NCBI GenBank assembly: GCA_030765405.1
Contig: JAVCCP010000045.1
Location: 19,319-83,318 of the forward strand
Length of the DNA: 64,000 bases
Source of the DNA: Candidatus Ancaeobacter aquaticus
Lineage (GTDB): Bacteria > Auribacterota > Ancaeobacteria > Ancaeobacterales > Ancaeobacteraceae
Reading direction: 5' to 3'
This document shows positions 1 through 8,429 of this stretch, piece by piece; the first letter of the stretch is position 1; the number at the start of each line of letters is the position of its first letter. The translations under genes and the position numbers were made by a program. Below the pieces are notes generated by a model. It did no database searches. It worked only from the letters and a program-made list of their open reading frames with translations, and had not been told where the DNA came from.

Positions 1-1
1 G

Positions 2-121
2 CAGACACCGAAATTTGTAAAAAAATACGCAGATATATCAGGTGAGATGACACGAGGGGTAACAAAATTTATTGGTGAATGCAAGAAGGGGACGTATCCA
101 GACAGTAAACACAGTTACTAG
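2..121 (+). CDS. panB: PanB C-terminal end (partial)
   Basis: The window opens inside a reading frame ending at TAG 119-121. The last 39 residues include TPKFVKKYAD, a Gly-Glu-Met helix and a final GTYPDSKHSY. This matches the C-terminal helix and tail of ketopantoate hydroxymethyltransferase (KPHMT), which makes ketopantoate from 2-oxoisovalerate using methylene-tetrahydrofolate. The start and active site lie outside the window. The next gene on the same strand is panC, the last step of the same pathway, which supports the call. A hairpin with a T-run separates the two genes. Confidence 0.8.
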   Translation, partial: QTPKFVKKYADISGEMTRGVTKFIGECKKGTYPDSKHSY

Positions 122-145
122 AAAATAATAATACATATTGTAAGT

Positions 146-172
146 GCGCAAAATTATCATTTTGCGCTTTTT
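146..172 (+). terminator. Intrinsic terminator-like hairpin between panB and panC
   Basis: An 8-bp stem GCGCAAAA / TTTTGCGC with a 6-nt loop is followed by TTTTTC. It lies 25 bases after the panB stop and 18 before the panC start, so it may attenuate rather than fully separate the pantothenate genes. No clear promoter is visible between it and panC. Confidence 0.55.
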
Positions 173-189
173 CATTATATAGGAAAAAT

Positions 190-1044
190 ATGAAAGTTAT
201 TGGCAACACTTTACATATACATAAAGAAATAACGAAACTCAAACGCAGAGGTAAAAAAATAGCCTTTGTGGCAACCATGGGTGCGTTACATGCCGGACAC
301 TCAGCATTAATAAGAAAAGCACGAAAAACTGCTGATATCGTTATTGTAAGTATTTATGTTAACAAACTTCAGTTTGGTCCACGTGAAGATTATTCTCGAT
401 ATCCGAGAAATATTAATAATGATTTGCTTACGTGTAGAGCACAAAAAGTAGATATTGTTTTCAATCCTAAAGAAGATGATTTTTACTCTGATACTCATTC
501 AACATATGTAAATGAAGATGTTCTCTCAGTAGGTCTGTGTGGAAAAAATAGAAAAGAACATTTTGAGGGTGTAACAACCGTTCTTGCGAAGTTATTTAAC
601 TCTGTACGGCCGGATATTGTTTATTTCGGGCAGAAAGATTATCAGCAATATAAAGTTGTTGAACGTATGGTTCGTGATTTGCAGTATCCGATTAAAGTAG
701 TTATGGTTCCTACGGTAAGAGAAAAAGATGGGCTGGCACTTAGTTCACGTAATGCCTACTTGACTGCCGAACAGCGAAAGAAAGCAGCTAAAATAAATAT
801 GATCATTAAGGAAGGAATAGAAAAGTATGCTCAAGAAGCAAACGTAGCAACCGCAGAAAACTATATGTGTAAGAAGATGAAGAGTATCGGCATTCATAAG
901 ATCGATTATGTGAAAATTGTAAAAAAAGATAATTTATCTGACAAAATCGAGAAAAATAGTGATATAGTATGCGCAGTCGCTGTGTGGGTAGGGAAGGTTA
1001 GATTAATTGATAACATAATAATGAAGTGTAGAAAAGGTGCTTGA
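190..1044 (+). CDS. panC: Pantothenate synthetase (pantoate--beta-alanine ligase)
   Basis: Cytoplasmic enzyme joining D-pantoate and beta-alanine with ATP to give pantothenate, the coenzyme A precursor. The 284 residues match the usual family length. Visible signatures are the N-terminal ATMGALHAGH (the HIGH-type nucleotide-binding motif), FGPREDYSRYPR, EGVTTVLAKLFN, FGQKDYQQ and the KMSKS-equivalent LALSSRNAYL. The ATG at 190 has an AGGA upstream. It follows panB, and its stop overlaps the upstream edge of nadA, so panB-panC-nadA-nadX look like one cofactor operon. Nothing is unusual apart from the hairpin before it. Confidence 0.95.
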   Translation: MKVIGNTLHIHKEITKLKRRGKKIAFVATMGALHAGHSALIRKARKTADIVIVSIYVNKLQFGPREDYSRYPRNINNDLLTCRAQKVDIVFNPKEDDFYSDTHSTYVNEDVLSVGLCGKNRKEHFEGVTTVLAKLFNSVRPDIVYFGQKDYQQYKVVERMVRDLQYPIKVVMVPTVREKDGLALSSRNAYLTAEQRKKAAKINMIIKEGIEKYAQEANVATAENYMCKKMKSIGIHKIDYVKIVKKDNLSDKIEKNSDIVCAVAVWVGKVRLIDNIIMKCRKGA

Positions 1045-1046
1045 AA

Positions 1047-1973
1047 ATGAAATTTAATGAAACTGCATATAAAGAAAAACTCGTCGCGGAGATACGTGAG
1101 CTGAAAAAAGAGCAAGATGCTGTTATATTGGCGCATAACTATCAGAGGGATGAAATACAGGAAATTGCTGATTATATAGGGGATTCACTTGAATTGTCAC
1201 GAAGGGCTGTTACGGTAAAGAATAAAACTATTGTATTTTGCGGTGTCCATTTTATGGCTGAATGCGCGGCGATCTTAAATCCTGATAAAACCGTGCTTTT
1301 GCCGGTTAAAGAAGCAGGATGCCCGCTTGCCGATATGATTACGGTAGATAAGTTAAAGGAACTCAAGAAGAAACATCCCGGAGTACCGGTTGTCTGTTAT
1401 GTGAACACTTCAGCTCATATAAAAGCTGAAAGCGATATCACCGCTACATCTTCAAACGCAATTAAAGTAGTGAATTCACTCAAATCCGATAAAGTTATTT
1501 TTGTTCCAGATAGAAACTTGGCAGTGTATGTTGCAAGTCACTCTGATAAGGAAATAATTCTCTGGGACGGCTACTGTATAAGCCATAAAATATTAACTGA
1601 AGAGGATGTTAAACGGGCAAAACATCGACATCCACAAGCAGAGTTTCTTGCTCATCCTGAATGCCGGATTGAAGTATTGCAGCTTGCTAACCATATAGCG
1701 AGTACAAGCGGGATTTTAAAATATGCCAGAGAATCTAAGTGTAACGAATTTATTATTGGTACGGAAGTAGGGGTTCTGTATAAGTTGCGGCAAGACAGTC
1801 CGAATAAGAAATTCTATTCGCCGTCACAACATCTATTATGTGCGAACATGAAGTTAACAACCCTTGGATGGCTTGCCAGATCTTTGAAGAATATGCAGTA
1901 TAAAGTAACGGTAAAAGAGCCGGTTCTATCAAAAGCTAAAAAGACATTGGAACGAATGCTCGAGGTAGTGTAA
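1047..1973 (+). CDS. nadA: Quinolinate synthase NadA
   Basis: Condenses iminoaspartate with dihydroxyacetone phosphate to quinolinate in de novo NAD synthesis, using an oxygen-sensitive [4Fe-4S] cluster. The three cluster cysteines of the family are present at about residues 65 (FCGVHFMAE), 177 (DGYCIS) and 265 (LLCANMKLTTLGW). AHNYQ, GDSLELS, YVNTSAHIKAESD, HPEC and GTEVGVLY also match. The ATG at 1047 is preferred because AAGGTG lies about 8 bases upstream; a TTG at 1041 in the same frame would add two residues but leaves no room for a ribosome binding site. It starts 2 bases after the panC stop and is followed by nadX, which makes its substrate. Confidence 0.95.
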   Translation: MKFNETAYKEKLVAEIRELKKEQDAVILAHNYQRDEIQEIADYIGDSLELSRRAVTVKNKTIVFCGVHFMAECAAILNPDKTVLLPVKEAGCPLADMITVDKLKELKKKHPGVPVVCYVNTSAHIKAESDITATSSNAIKVVNSLKSDKVIFVPDRNLAVYVASHSDKEIILWDGYCISHKILTEEDVKRAKHRHPQAEFLAHPECRIEVLQLANHIASTSGILKYARESKCNEFIIGTEVGVLYKLRQDSPNKKFYSPSQHLLCANMKLTTLGWLARSLKNMQYKVTVKEPVLSKAKKTLERMLEVV

Positions 1974-1998
1974 AACCACTTCTTATAAGGTTTTTGCA

Positions 1999-2808
1999 AT
2001 GATTAAGAATATCGGGATAATTGGGTGTGGTAATATTGGCTCAGGTGTTGCTCGTTATATTGAAGATAAGCTTACAGGGAAAGCATGTCTTAAAGCTTTA
2101 TGTGATACAGAAAAAGATAGAATTGATAAACTTACTCACTCCCTCAAATTAAACCCGCTCATACTCCTTCAGGATAAACTTATTGATGAATGCGATATTA
2201 TTATTGAAGCGGCGCATATGGCTGTGGTGCGTGATATTCTGCATCAAGTAATTTCACGAAAGAAAACACTTATTCTCGTTAGCAGTGGGGGAATTCTTGG
2301 GAATGAAGATCTTATTGATATGGCAGAACATAGTGGCGCTCAGATACATGTAGTGAGTGGCGCTATTGCGGGGTTAGACGCATTAAAAGCGGCAAAGATC
2401 GGTGGAATAGATTCTGTCGAGATAATAACAAGAAAACCCCCTAAAGGGCTTCTTGGCGCGCCATATTTAATCGAACAGGGAATTAATCTTGATTCATTAG
2501 AACAAGAAACAGTTATTTTTAGCGGCACAGCGACAGAAGCGATTAAAGGTTTTCCTAAAAATGTTAATGTAGCCTGTACACTGGGCTATGCGGGTATAGG
2601 CCTTGATAAAACCGATGTAACAATAATATCTGGTCCTCACATTACCACTAATTCACATGAAGTCATAATTAAAGGCTCATGCGGTGAAATTAGAACAATA
2701 ACAGATAATCTTCCCAGCCCAGAAAACCCCAAAACAAGCTATTTAGCAGTTTTATCGGTAATGGCTAAGCTTGAGGATATAGTAAGTACTTGTCATATAG
2801 GATCTTAA
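1999..2808 (+). CDS. nadX: L-aspartate dehydrogenase NadX
   Basis: Oxidises L-aspartate to iminoaspartate with NAD(P)+, feeding NadA directly; it replaces the FAD-dependent NadB oxidase. The 269 residues fit the family. An N-terminal Rossmann motif IGIIGCGNIGSG binds the dinucleotide. The middle GAIAGLDALKAA and ITRKPP and the C-terminal FPKNVNVACTLGYAGIGLD and GPHITTNSHEV are family hallmarks. It starts 25 bases after nadA with a weak AAGG upstream. The nadA-nadX pairing suits an anaerobic or O2-independent route, which is inference. No strong terminator is visible after it. Confidence 0.92.
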   Translation: MIKNIGIIGCGNIGSGVARYIEDKLTGKACLKALCDTEKDRIDKLTHSLKLNPLILLQDKLIDECDIIIEAAHMAVVRDILHQVISRKKTLILVSSGGILGNEDLIDMAEHSGAQIHVVSGAIAGLDALKAAKIGGIDSVEIITRKPPKGLLGAPYLIEQGINLDSLEQETVIFSGTATEAIKGFPKNVNVACTLGYAGIGLDKTDVTIISGPHITTNSHEVIIKGSCGEIRTITDNLPSPENPKTSYLAVLSVMAKLEDIVSTCHIGS

Positions 2809-2941
2809 ATGACATTTGTTTTTATACTTATGTAGTTGACTCCACCACATACAATATATAGTTTAGGGAACCAGCTTTTTCACAGAAACAAGGGCAGTCG
2901 TGAGAGCTTGTTGCACCAATCGAAAAAAGCACCCCAACCCC

Positions 2942-2970
2942 TTGACAAAACCAATTTTATAGTTTATAAT
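2942..2970 (+). promoter_or_regulatory. Consensus sigma-70 promoter of giant gene 1
   Basis: TTGACA (2942-2947), a 17-bp spacer and TATAAT (2965-2970), both hexamers perfect, lie about 50 bases before the ATG at 3022. The 2809-3021 gap otherwise shows only a short ACAAG...CTTGT inverted repeat without a T-run. Confidence 0.85.
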
Positions 2971-3021
2971 ACCAATGTGAGAAAAGAAAATGTCTTTGTA
3001 TCTAAAAACTAAGAGGTATTA

Positions 3022-6000
3022 ATGAATAGTTTTAGTAAAACATTATTCTATTCAACTACAATTAAAACAATCGCCCTTGCGGTAACAATATCCTTCCTTT
3101 GCCAAAACATCGCTTGTGCGAATTCATATACTCTTGCTCCTACTTCTGGCAATAAAAAATTTGAGAAGTTTAGAAAAATATGTGAAGAGCTAAAGGGACA
3201 TAGAAAAACTGTTGAGGAAGAAAAACCCAGCAAAGCATCTGAAGAATCAGAAAAAAAGGTTACTCAACCTGATTTTGCCGAAGAAGATTTATTGAGAGTG
3301 TCTGAGATAGAGATGGATTTTGAATTTGGCAGGACAAAAGTAGCAGTCGTTGAGATAGATCCTAATATTTATGGAGTTCATCTTATTGCAAAAAGTGATT
3401 TACAAGGGTCGTATTCTCTGAATAGGACTACGGAGACTTTGCTGCTTAATATTGGAGAAGGTGTTGTTTTAACTGATCCGGATAAAATTCGAGAGCATGT
3501 TTGGACAGATGAAGATGCTATAGAAGTTTTTAAAAACCAATATCCAGATCTTAAAGTTGTAGCATATATAGATAACTGCAGCCTTTTTTCGAACCGTGGA
3601 TTTGTTGCATATATTAATGGGGATCTATTCTATTTTACGGAAAATGTAAGTAGCAATAGAGAGAAAGAAAAAGACAAGCAAAAAGTTCTTTCTAGTTCTC
3701 ACACTTCCTTAGTAATAATGAAAAGTGGGGAGATTAGAATGGGGGAGGTTTCGTATAGTGAAGTAAAAGGTACGATACATGTTGCATTAGATGGTGCTGA
3801 TATAACAGACGAAGTTGCATATGCTACATTTGGCCAATTCCTTTTAGATGGCCAAGGCGTTCCCCGAAGAGATATGAAAGAAATTGTTCCGCAGTTTCAA
3901 GATCTCCGACACGTGTATAAAACCCCAAAAATCACAGCGAATGAATTATCTGGAATAAAAGCTGAAGTGCAAAAAGGAAGAGAAATGGTAAGCAAGCCAG
4001 AACTTTTCTTTGGAATATTGCAACTTTCTGAAAACAACTATCAGTTGGCAAAGGATGCCTGGAACTTCCCTGTTTCTCTTCCATTAAAAGTAAAAGTTAG
4101 TTTTAGTGATGGCGATGAGTATATTGATGTAGAACCAGAACTTTTGAGCAAGGGTCTTGAGGAGATAGGTTATGTAGAGAAACCTAAGCTGAAAGAGATT
4201 AAACAAGAAGGTGATTTTTATATTGGCAGGAAGAGATTACACATCTTTTTCAAGAAGGGACCTTATCCGCGTACGATTGTGGGTATTGTGCCTGTTGGTA
4301 AAGAAAACAGACTTGTGGTTGCTGGCGTTGAAGGTCTATCTGGTATAAAAGGTACTACCATTATTGAAAGTGCCCAACTTGCAGCTCAACTGGGTATGAA
4401 ACAGGCCATGCTGTTGGATCACGGGATGAATGCCAAAATATTTGCAAATGGACGTTGGCTAGTTCCTGTAAAAGCGACCAATAGACGAAAAGGAAAAACC
4501 TCAGCACTTTTTATTGCCAGGAAGAAAGAACCTGTCCAAGAGCTTGTAGAGCTTGAAAAAGCAGAGAAAAAAGCAAAACTTACTAAAACTAAGGGAAAAG
4601 AGCTTAAAAAACAGCCACTATTGCTTGAACATAAACCTCTTGAAGTAAAATCAATCGAAGTAAAATCAATCGCTGAATGTCTTTTACCGCCTGTTTCCTT
4701 AAGGTCTCGCGGAGATTTGGAAAGAATGCGCGATAAATTGATGGATGTGTTCACCCTGGAAACATTGAAAAATATATCAAAGACAATGCCTGAGGTGTGG
4801 GACAGCGGAGACAGGTTAATCCATTTGGATAACGGGGCTTTCCGTAATTTTGTCAATAGCATTGCGGAAATCGCGTCTAAAACCGGCAGGACAAAGTTCC
4901 AGTTGAGAGATAAGATCACAATAGAAGATCTAAATAAGCGTTTTTTAAAATTACCCGAAAGCGATGTAAGGGAAGTAATGGTCGTTGAAGAAAGCGAGTT
5001 ACCTTTTAATCAAGCCTATCAGGCATTGGGATATTTAGTGAGTGCAGGAAAAGAACAATTTAATTTGGCTTATACGGCTAAAATCCTGGGCAGGACAGGT
5101 TTGATATCAGCTGGTGTTTGGAAGATGATTTTGGCAACGAACCGTGCAGAAAAAGATTCTGCACAAAAAAGAGGTATGTCCAGAACCAGAACACTCTTAT
5201 TCCATATTTTAAAGCAATGCCGTGATTTTATGTCTGATGCTGATGATTATGACGGATTTTTATCGGATAAGTTTTCAATTGAAGCTGTAGAAGGAATAGC
5301 CGGGCAATTAAATTGGGGAGTCGGTATCGCGGGTAATAAACGGCAGTTGATGCTGACGGAAGAGATAACGGAGTCCATGACGGAGTCCATGAGAGAAGAA
5401 ATCAGCGGGATCAAGATTGCGAAAATCGCTGTTAATGTTGATAAAGACAAGCTTGAAGAACCAGAAACAGCCGGTACAAGAGATATGACTGTTTATTCTC
5501 CCGGAGTTCTTCAGATTGATGTTAAAAAACTTTTAGACAAACCGCTTGTTGATCGGATCAAATTTCTCCTTGACGAAGATAAATGTAAAGAAGCAGCGGT
5601 GCTTCTGTTTATTGGCACAGATCCTGAAGAATTTAAGATAATTGTTGAGTTTTTGAAAGGTGATGATATGTGGCCATATAACGCGGCGTTACTCGTAAAA
5701 AATGTTGACCCTGCTTTTGGCGCATATTTTCTTGTGCAGGCTGTACAAATGCACAAGCAGGGATGGCTTAAGAGGATGTTCCGTGTAGGGGACGAACAAT
5801 CTATTAAATGGGTTATAGATATTTTAGATGTAATAGATATGGCAACTACGAAAGCAGATGGAGAAAAGACGCCGGCAGGTGAAATATTATGGGAAATGCT
5901 TATTAACGATAAAATTCCAAAAGGAGAAGAGCTTGTGGGTAAAGTTCTGAAAAAAACGCTGGGAGATGAAGGAGTGAAGCTTAGTGATTGGAAACTTGGC

Positions 6001-8415
6001 ATATCTTTTTACGAACAATTACTATCTAAAATGGGTGACTTTAGCGAATATCTTAACAGTGTTGAAGACATAAAGAAAACAGGAGAACTGCTTAAAAAGG
6101 CTTTACCAAAATCATTGTCAAGTGACCGGCAGTTTGGTATGGCAGGCGAAGAGAAAATTATAAAAATAATAGAGAATTATTTAGATGGAAAAGAATTTCG
6201 GCAGGTGAGTGACATTTTATTTCTTAAATTATCTCCTACGCATGGTTATAGGCTGTTAAAAAAGATTTTAAAAGAAGATAAATATGGAGGTGATATAACA
6301 CAAATCTTTGCATTTGCACAGCCATGGATTGCCGCACGCTTTTTTAGTGAAATCTTTAAAGCCGGTGACGATGAGGATAAAATGTATAAATGGATTATAA
6401 AAAGGTTTACCGATATTTATAAAGATAAAGAAATTCCTAAGAAAGAAGGCGATATAAGTTTTGCCGCTAGGATTCTGTGTGAGATGATATTAAACCCTGC
6501 TGAAAAAGGTGGAAATCGTATGCTTGCGGTATCTTTTCTTGAGCTGGGAAGGAATATTGATTATGCGGATGAGATACAAGATATATATGATGAAATCCAT
6601 AAAGATGTCCCGGACGTTGTTGACTGGCAGACATTTTCTCAAACAGGCAAGTTTCTTACGAGTGAGTTAAACGATAATGACAAGAAAATAATGTTAGCGT
6701 ATTGGGAAGAGCGCATGACACCTGTCGGTAGTCTGGAATCAATTAATGCGGTAAGGGCAATAGGAAGATTAGGAACCTCTTCTGCGTATGATATTCTTTT
6801 TAAACAATTTTATGAACTGGATAAAACAGGTGACGGATATTTTAGCACATATGGGAAAGAGAACTATGATGAATATAAGAGTACGGTTGTAAAAGGATTG
6901 GTGAGATTCGAGGCGACTTCACTTGCCAAGTCTTTTGTGATGAAGGTTAAGGCCGGAGGAGAGATGTGTAGTGACACAGGCCTACAAAATCTGTTTAAAA
7001 AAGTGGGACGGGAAGGACGGCTTGATTTTATTCTTAGCTGGCTCAAGGAGGGAGGCGATGATAATACATTAGATAAATTGCTTTCGTTTGCAGAAAACCG
7101 ATTTCTTGAAGAAGAAGAGTTGGCTATACCTGTAAGACTAATCAAATTAGAAGGAATAGATGAACTAATAAAATATAATGAAAGGATAAAAAAGATAAAA
7201 AAGTCCGTTGGTGATTCTCGGACGAATGAGACATTAAGGAAGTGTTTTATTAAGTTATATATTGAACCTGCAGTTGAAGTAAAAGGTAGTTTAGCAAAAG
7301 ATGGATTAACGAGGATGTTAGATGTTCTTTATATTATGGAGATAAACGACGCGCCTTTAGGTGATGAAGATATGAAATCTATGGTTGAACTCCTTAGAAG
7401 AAGCCGTGGTCATATTTCGGACAAAGAATTTAACAAGGCTATTAATGTTGTTTATTCTCATCTAACTAAATATGTTTATGAAAAAGGTGTTGGACTTAGG
7501 AATGAGTGGACAATGAAAACTATGTCCGTAGACGAGATGGGAAAGCTATTAGTAGTATTAAGCAAAGGTATGTGGACCAAAAAAGATATTAAAAATACTG
7601 TGAAGGCGTATAAAAATTCTCCGGATTTAGTTAAAGAAATTATAAATCTTGCAATAAGACTTGCAGGAAGAGGGGTTACACCTAGAGGTGCCCATGCTAC
7701 CCTCATATATGGTGTTCCAGCCATTGCAGGTGTTTTTACTGACACAAACGATTTTAAAGAAGGACTTGTACAATTAGAAAAACTGGTAGTTGCATTTAAA
7801 AAATCAAGGGGTAATATCATTTATATCTACAAGGATGGTATTCCAGCAACTGCGGAGGCGTTAAAAGGTAAGCCGGAAATGTTAAAAGAATCTATAAACC
7901 TTGCAATAAGACTTATGGAAAAAAACATTGAGGCTAGATATACCCTTGACTATGCTGTTCCAGCCATTGCAGGTGTTTTTACTGACACAAACGATTTTAA
8001 AGAAGGACTTGTACAATTAGAAAAACTAGTAGTTACACTTGCAGAAAAAGGGGTTGATCCCTTTGCTACTTCACGAATCATCTACCAGGGTATTTTAAAA
8101 AGTGCGGAGGCGTTAAAAGGTAAGCCGGAAATGTTAAAAGAATCTATAAACCTTGCAATAAGACTTGCAGAAAAAGGGATTGATCCTTGGCAGACCCTCT
8201 ACTATGGAATACCAGCAACTGCAAAGGCGTTAGAAGGTAAGCCGGAAATGTTAAAAGAATCTATAAACCTTGCAATAAGACTTGCGGAAGAAGGGATTGA
8301 TCCTAATGATACCCTAAAAGATATTGCAAGCAGCGCAATAGAGCATCCCGAATCGATTAAAGAAAAAATGGATGAAATGTATAAAGCGAATGCTTTGCTT
8401 GAGGGCAGTTTATAG
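3022..8415 (+). CDS. Giant exported protein 1: phosphodiester-glycosidase-like domain plus helical repeats
   Basis: 1797 residues. A Sec signal peptide covers residues 1-33 (hydrophobic IALAVTISFLCQNIACAN, cleavage after ACA). Residues about 100-500 resemble the NAGPA/phosphodiester glycosidase (DUF2233) fold: VAYINGDLFYF for the usual AINGGFF, then RTIVGIVP near 418 and MLLDHGMN near 465 in place of the usual LDGGGS. Residues 500-560 are a Lys/Glu-rich linker with a duplicated EVKSI. From about 700 onward it is helical and solenoid-like with no recognised catalytic motif. The last 250 residues are near-identical helical repeats. The leader is closely related to that of the next gene, which follows by 14 bases, so the two are probably one transcription unit. 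Its end (LLEGSL) lacks the tails seen in giants 2-5. Function is unknown; hydrolysis of a sugar phosphodiester is only a guess. Confidence 0.85.
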   Translation: MNSFSKTLFYSTTIKTIALAVTISFLCQNIACANSYTLAPTSGNKKFEKFRKICEELKGHRKTVEEEKPSKASEESEKKVTQPDFAEEDLLRVSEIEMDFEFGRTKVAVVEIDPNIYGVHLIAKSDLQGSYSLNRTTETLLLNIGEGVVLTDPDKIREHVWTDEDAIEVFKNQYPDLKVVAYIDNCSLFSNRGFVAYINGDLFYFTENVSSNREKEKDKQKVLSSSHTSLVIMKSGEIRMGEVSYSEVKGTIHVALDGADITDEVAYATFGQFLLDGQGVPRRDMKEIVPQFQDLRHVYKTPKITANELSGIKAEVQKGREMVSKPELFFGILQLSENNYQLAKDAWNFPVSLPLKVKVSFSDGDEYIDVEPELLSKGLEEIGYVEKPKLKEIKQEGDFYIGRKRLHIFFKKGPYPRTIVGIVPVGKENRLVVAGVEGLSGIKGTTIIESAQLAAQLGMKQAMLLDHGMNAKIFANGRWLVPVKATNRRKGKTSALFIARKKEPVQELVELEKAEKKAKLTKTKGKELKKQPLLLEHKPLEVKSIEVKSIAECLLPPVSLRSRGDLERMRDKLMDVFTLETLKNISKTMPEVWDSGDRLIHLDNGAFRNFVNSIAEIASKTGRTKFQLRDKITIEDLNKRFLKLPESDVREVMVVEESELPFNQAYQALGYLVSAGKEQFNLAYTAKILGRTGLISAGVWKMILATNRAEKDSAQKRGMSRTRTLLFHILKQCRDFMSDADDYDGFLSDKFSIEAVEGIAGQLNWGVGIAGNKRQLMLTEEITESMTESMREEISGIKIAKIAVNVDKDKLEEPETAGTRDMTVYSPGVLQIDVKKLLDKPLVDRIKFLLDEDKCKEAAVLLFIGTDPEEFKIIVEFLKGDDMWPYNAALLVKNVDPAFGAYFLVQAVQMHKQGWLKRMFRVGDEQSIKWVIDILDVIDMATTKADGEKTPAGEILWEMLINDKIPKGEELVGKVLKKTLGDEGVKLSDWKLGISFYEQLLSKMGDFSEYLNSVEDIKKTGELLKKALPKSLSSDRQFGMAGEEKIIKIIENYLDGKEFRQVSDILFLKLSPTHGYRLLKKILKEDKYGGDITQIFAFAQPWIAARFFSEIFKAGDDEDKMYKWIIKRFTDIYKDKEIPKKEGDISFAARILCEMILNPAEKGGNRMLAVSFLELGRNIDYADEIQDIYDEIHKDVPDVVDWQTFSQTGKFLTSELNDNDKKIMLAYWEERMTPVGSLESINAVRAIGRLGTSSAYDILFKQFYELDKTGDGYFSTYGKENYDEYKSTVVKGLVRFEATSLAKSFVMKVKAGGEMCSDTGLQNLFKKVGREGRLDFILSWLKEGGDDNTLDKLLSFAENRFLEEEELAIPVRLIKLEGIDELIKYNERIKKIKKSVGDSRTNETLRKCFIKLYIEPAVEVKGSLAKDGLTRMLDVLYIMEINDAPLGDEDMKSMVELLRRSRGHISDKEFNKAINVVYSHLTKYVYEKGVGLRNEWTMKTMSVDEMGKLLVVLSKGMWTKKDIKNTVKAYKNSPDLVKEIINLAIRLAGRGVTPRGAHATLIYGVPAIAGVFTDTNDFKEGLVQLEKLVVAFKKSRGNIIYIYKDGIPATAEALKGKPEMLKESINLAIRLMEKNIEARYTLDYAVPAIAGVFTDTNDFKEGLVQLEKLVVTLAEKGVDPFATSRIIYQGILKSAEALKGKPEMLKESINLAIRLAEKGIDPWQTLYYGIPATAKALEGKPEMLKESINLAIRLAEEGIDPNDTLKDIASSAIEHPESIKEKMDEMYKANALLEGSL
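7714..8283 (+). repeat. Near-identical internal repeats in giant gene 1
   Basis: A 71-bp block is identical at 7714-7784 and 7957-8027. A 48-bp block beginning ggtaagccgg is identical at 7867-7914, 8119-8166 and 8236-8283. In protein they give repeating GKPEMLKESINLAIRL and FTDTNDFKEGLVQLEKL helices. Identity at the DNA level, including third codon positions, points to recent duplication. Confidence 0.9.
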
Positions 8416-8429
8416 GTGGGGGTGTGAAG

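Noticed and set aside
1041..1973. nadA starting at TTG 1041
   Set aside because: AAGGTG would lie directly against this codon; ATG 1047 has proper spacing to it and matches the usual start.
4419..4919. Minus-strand 166-codon frame inside giant gene 1
   Set aside because: Antisense shadow of a long coding frame; Ser/Phe/Leu-rich composition typical of reversed Lys/Glu codons. Other antisense frames in the giant genes were dropped for the same reason.
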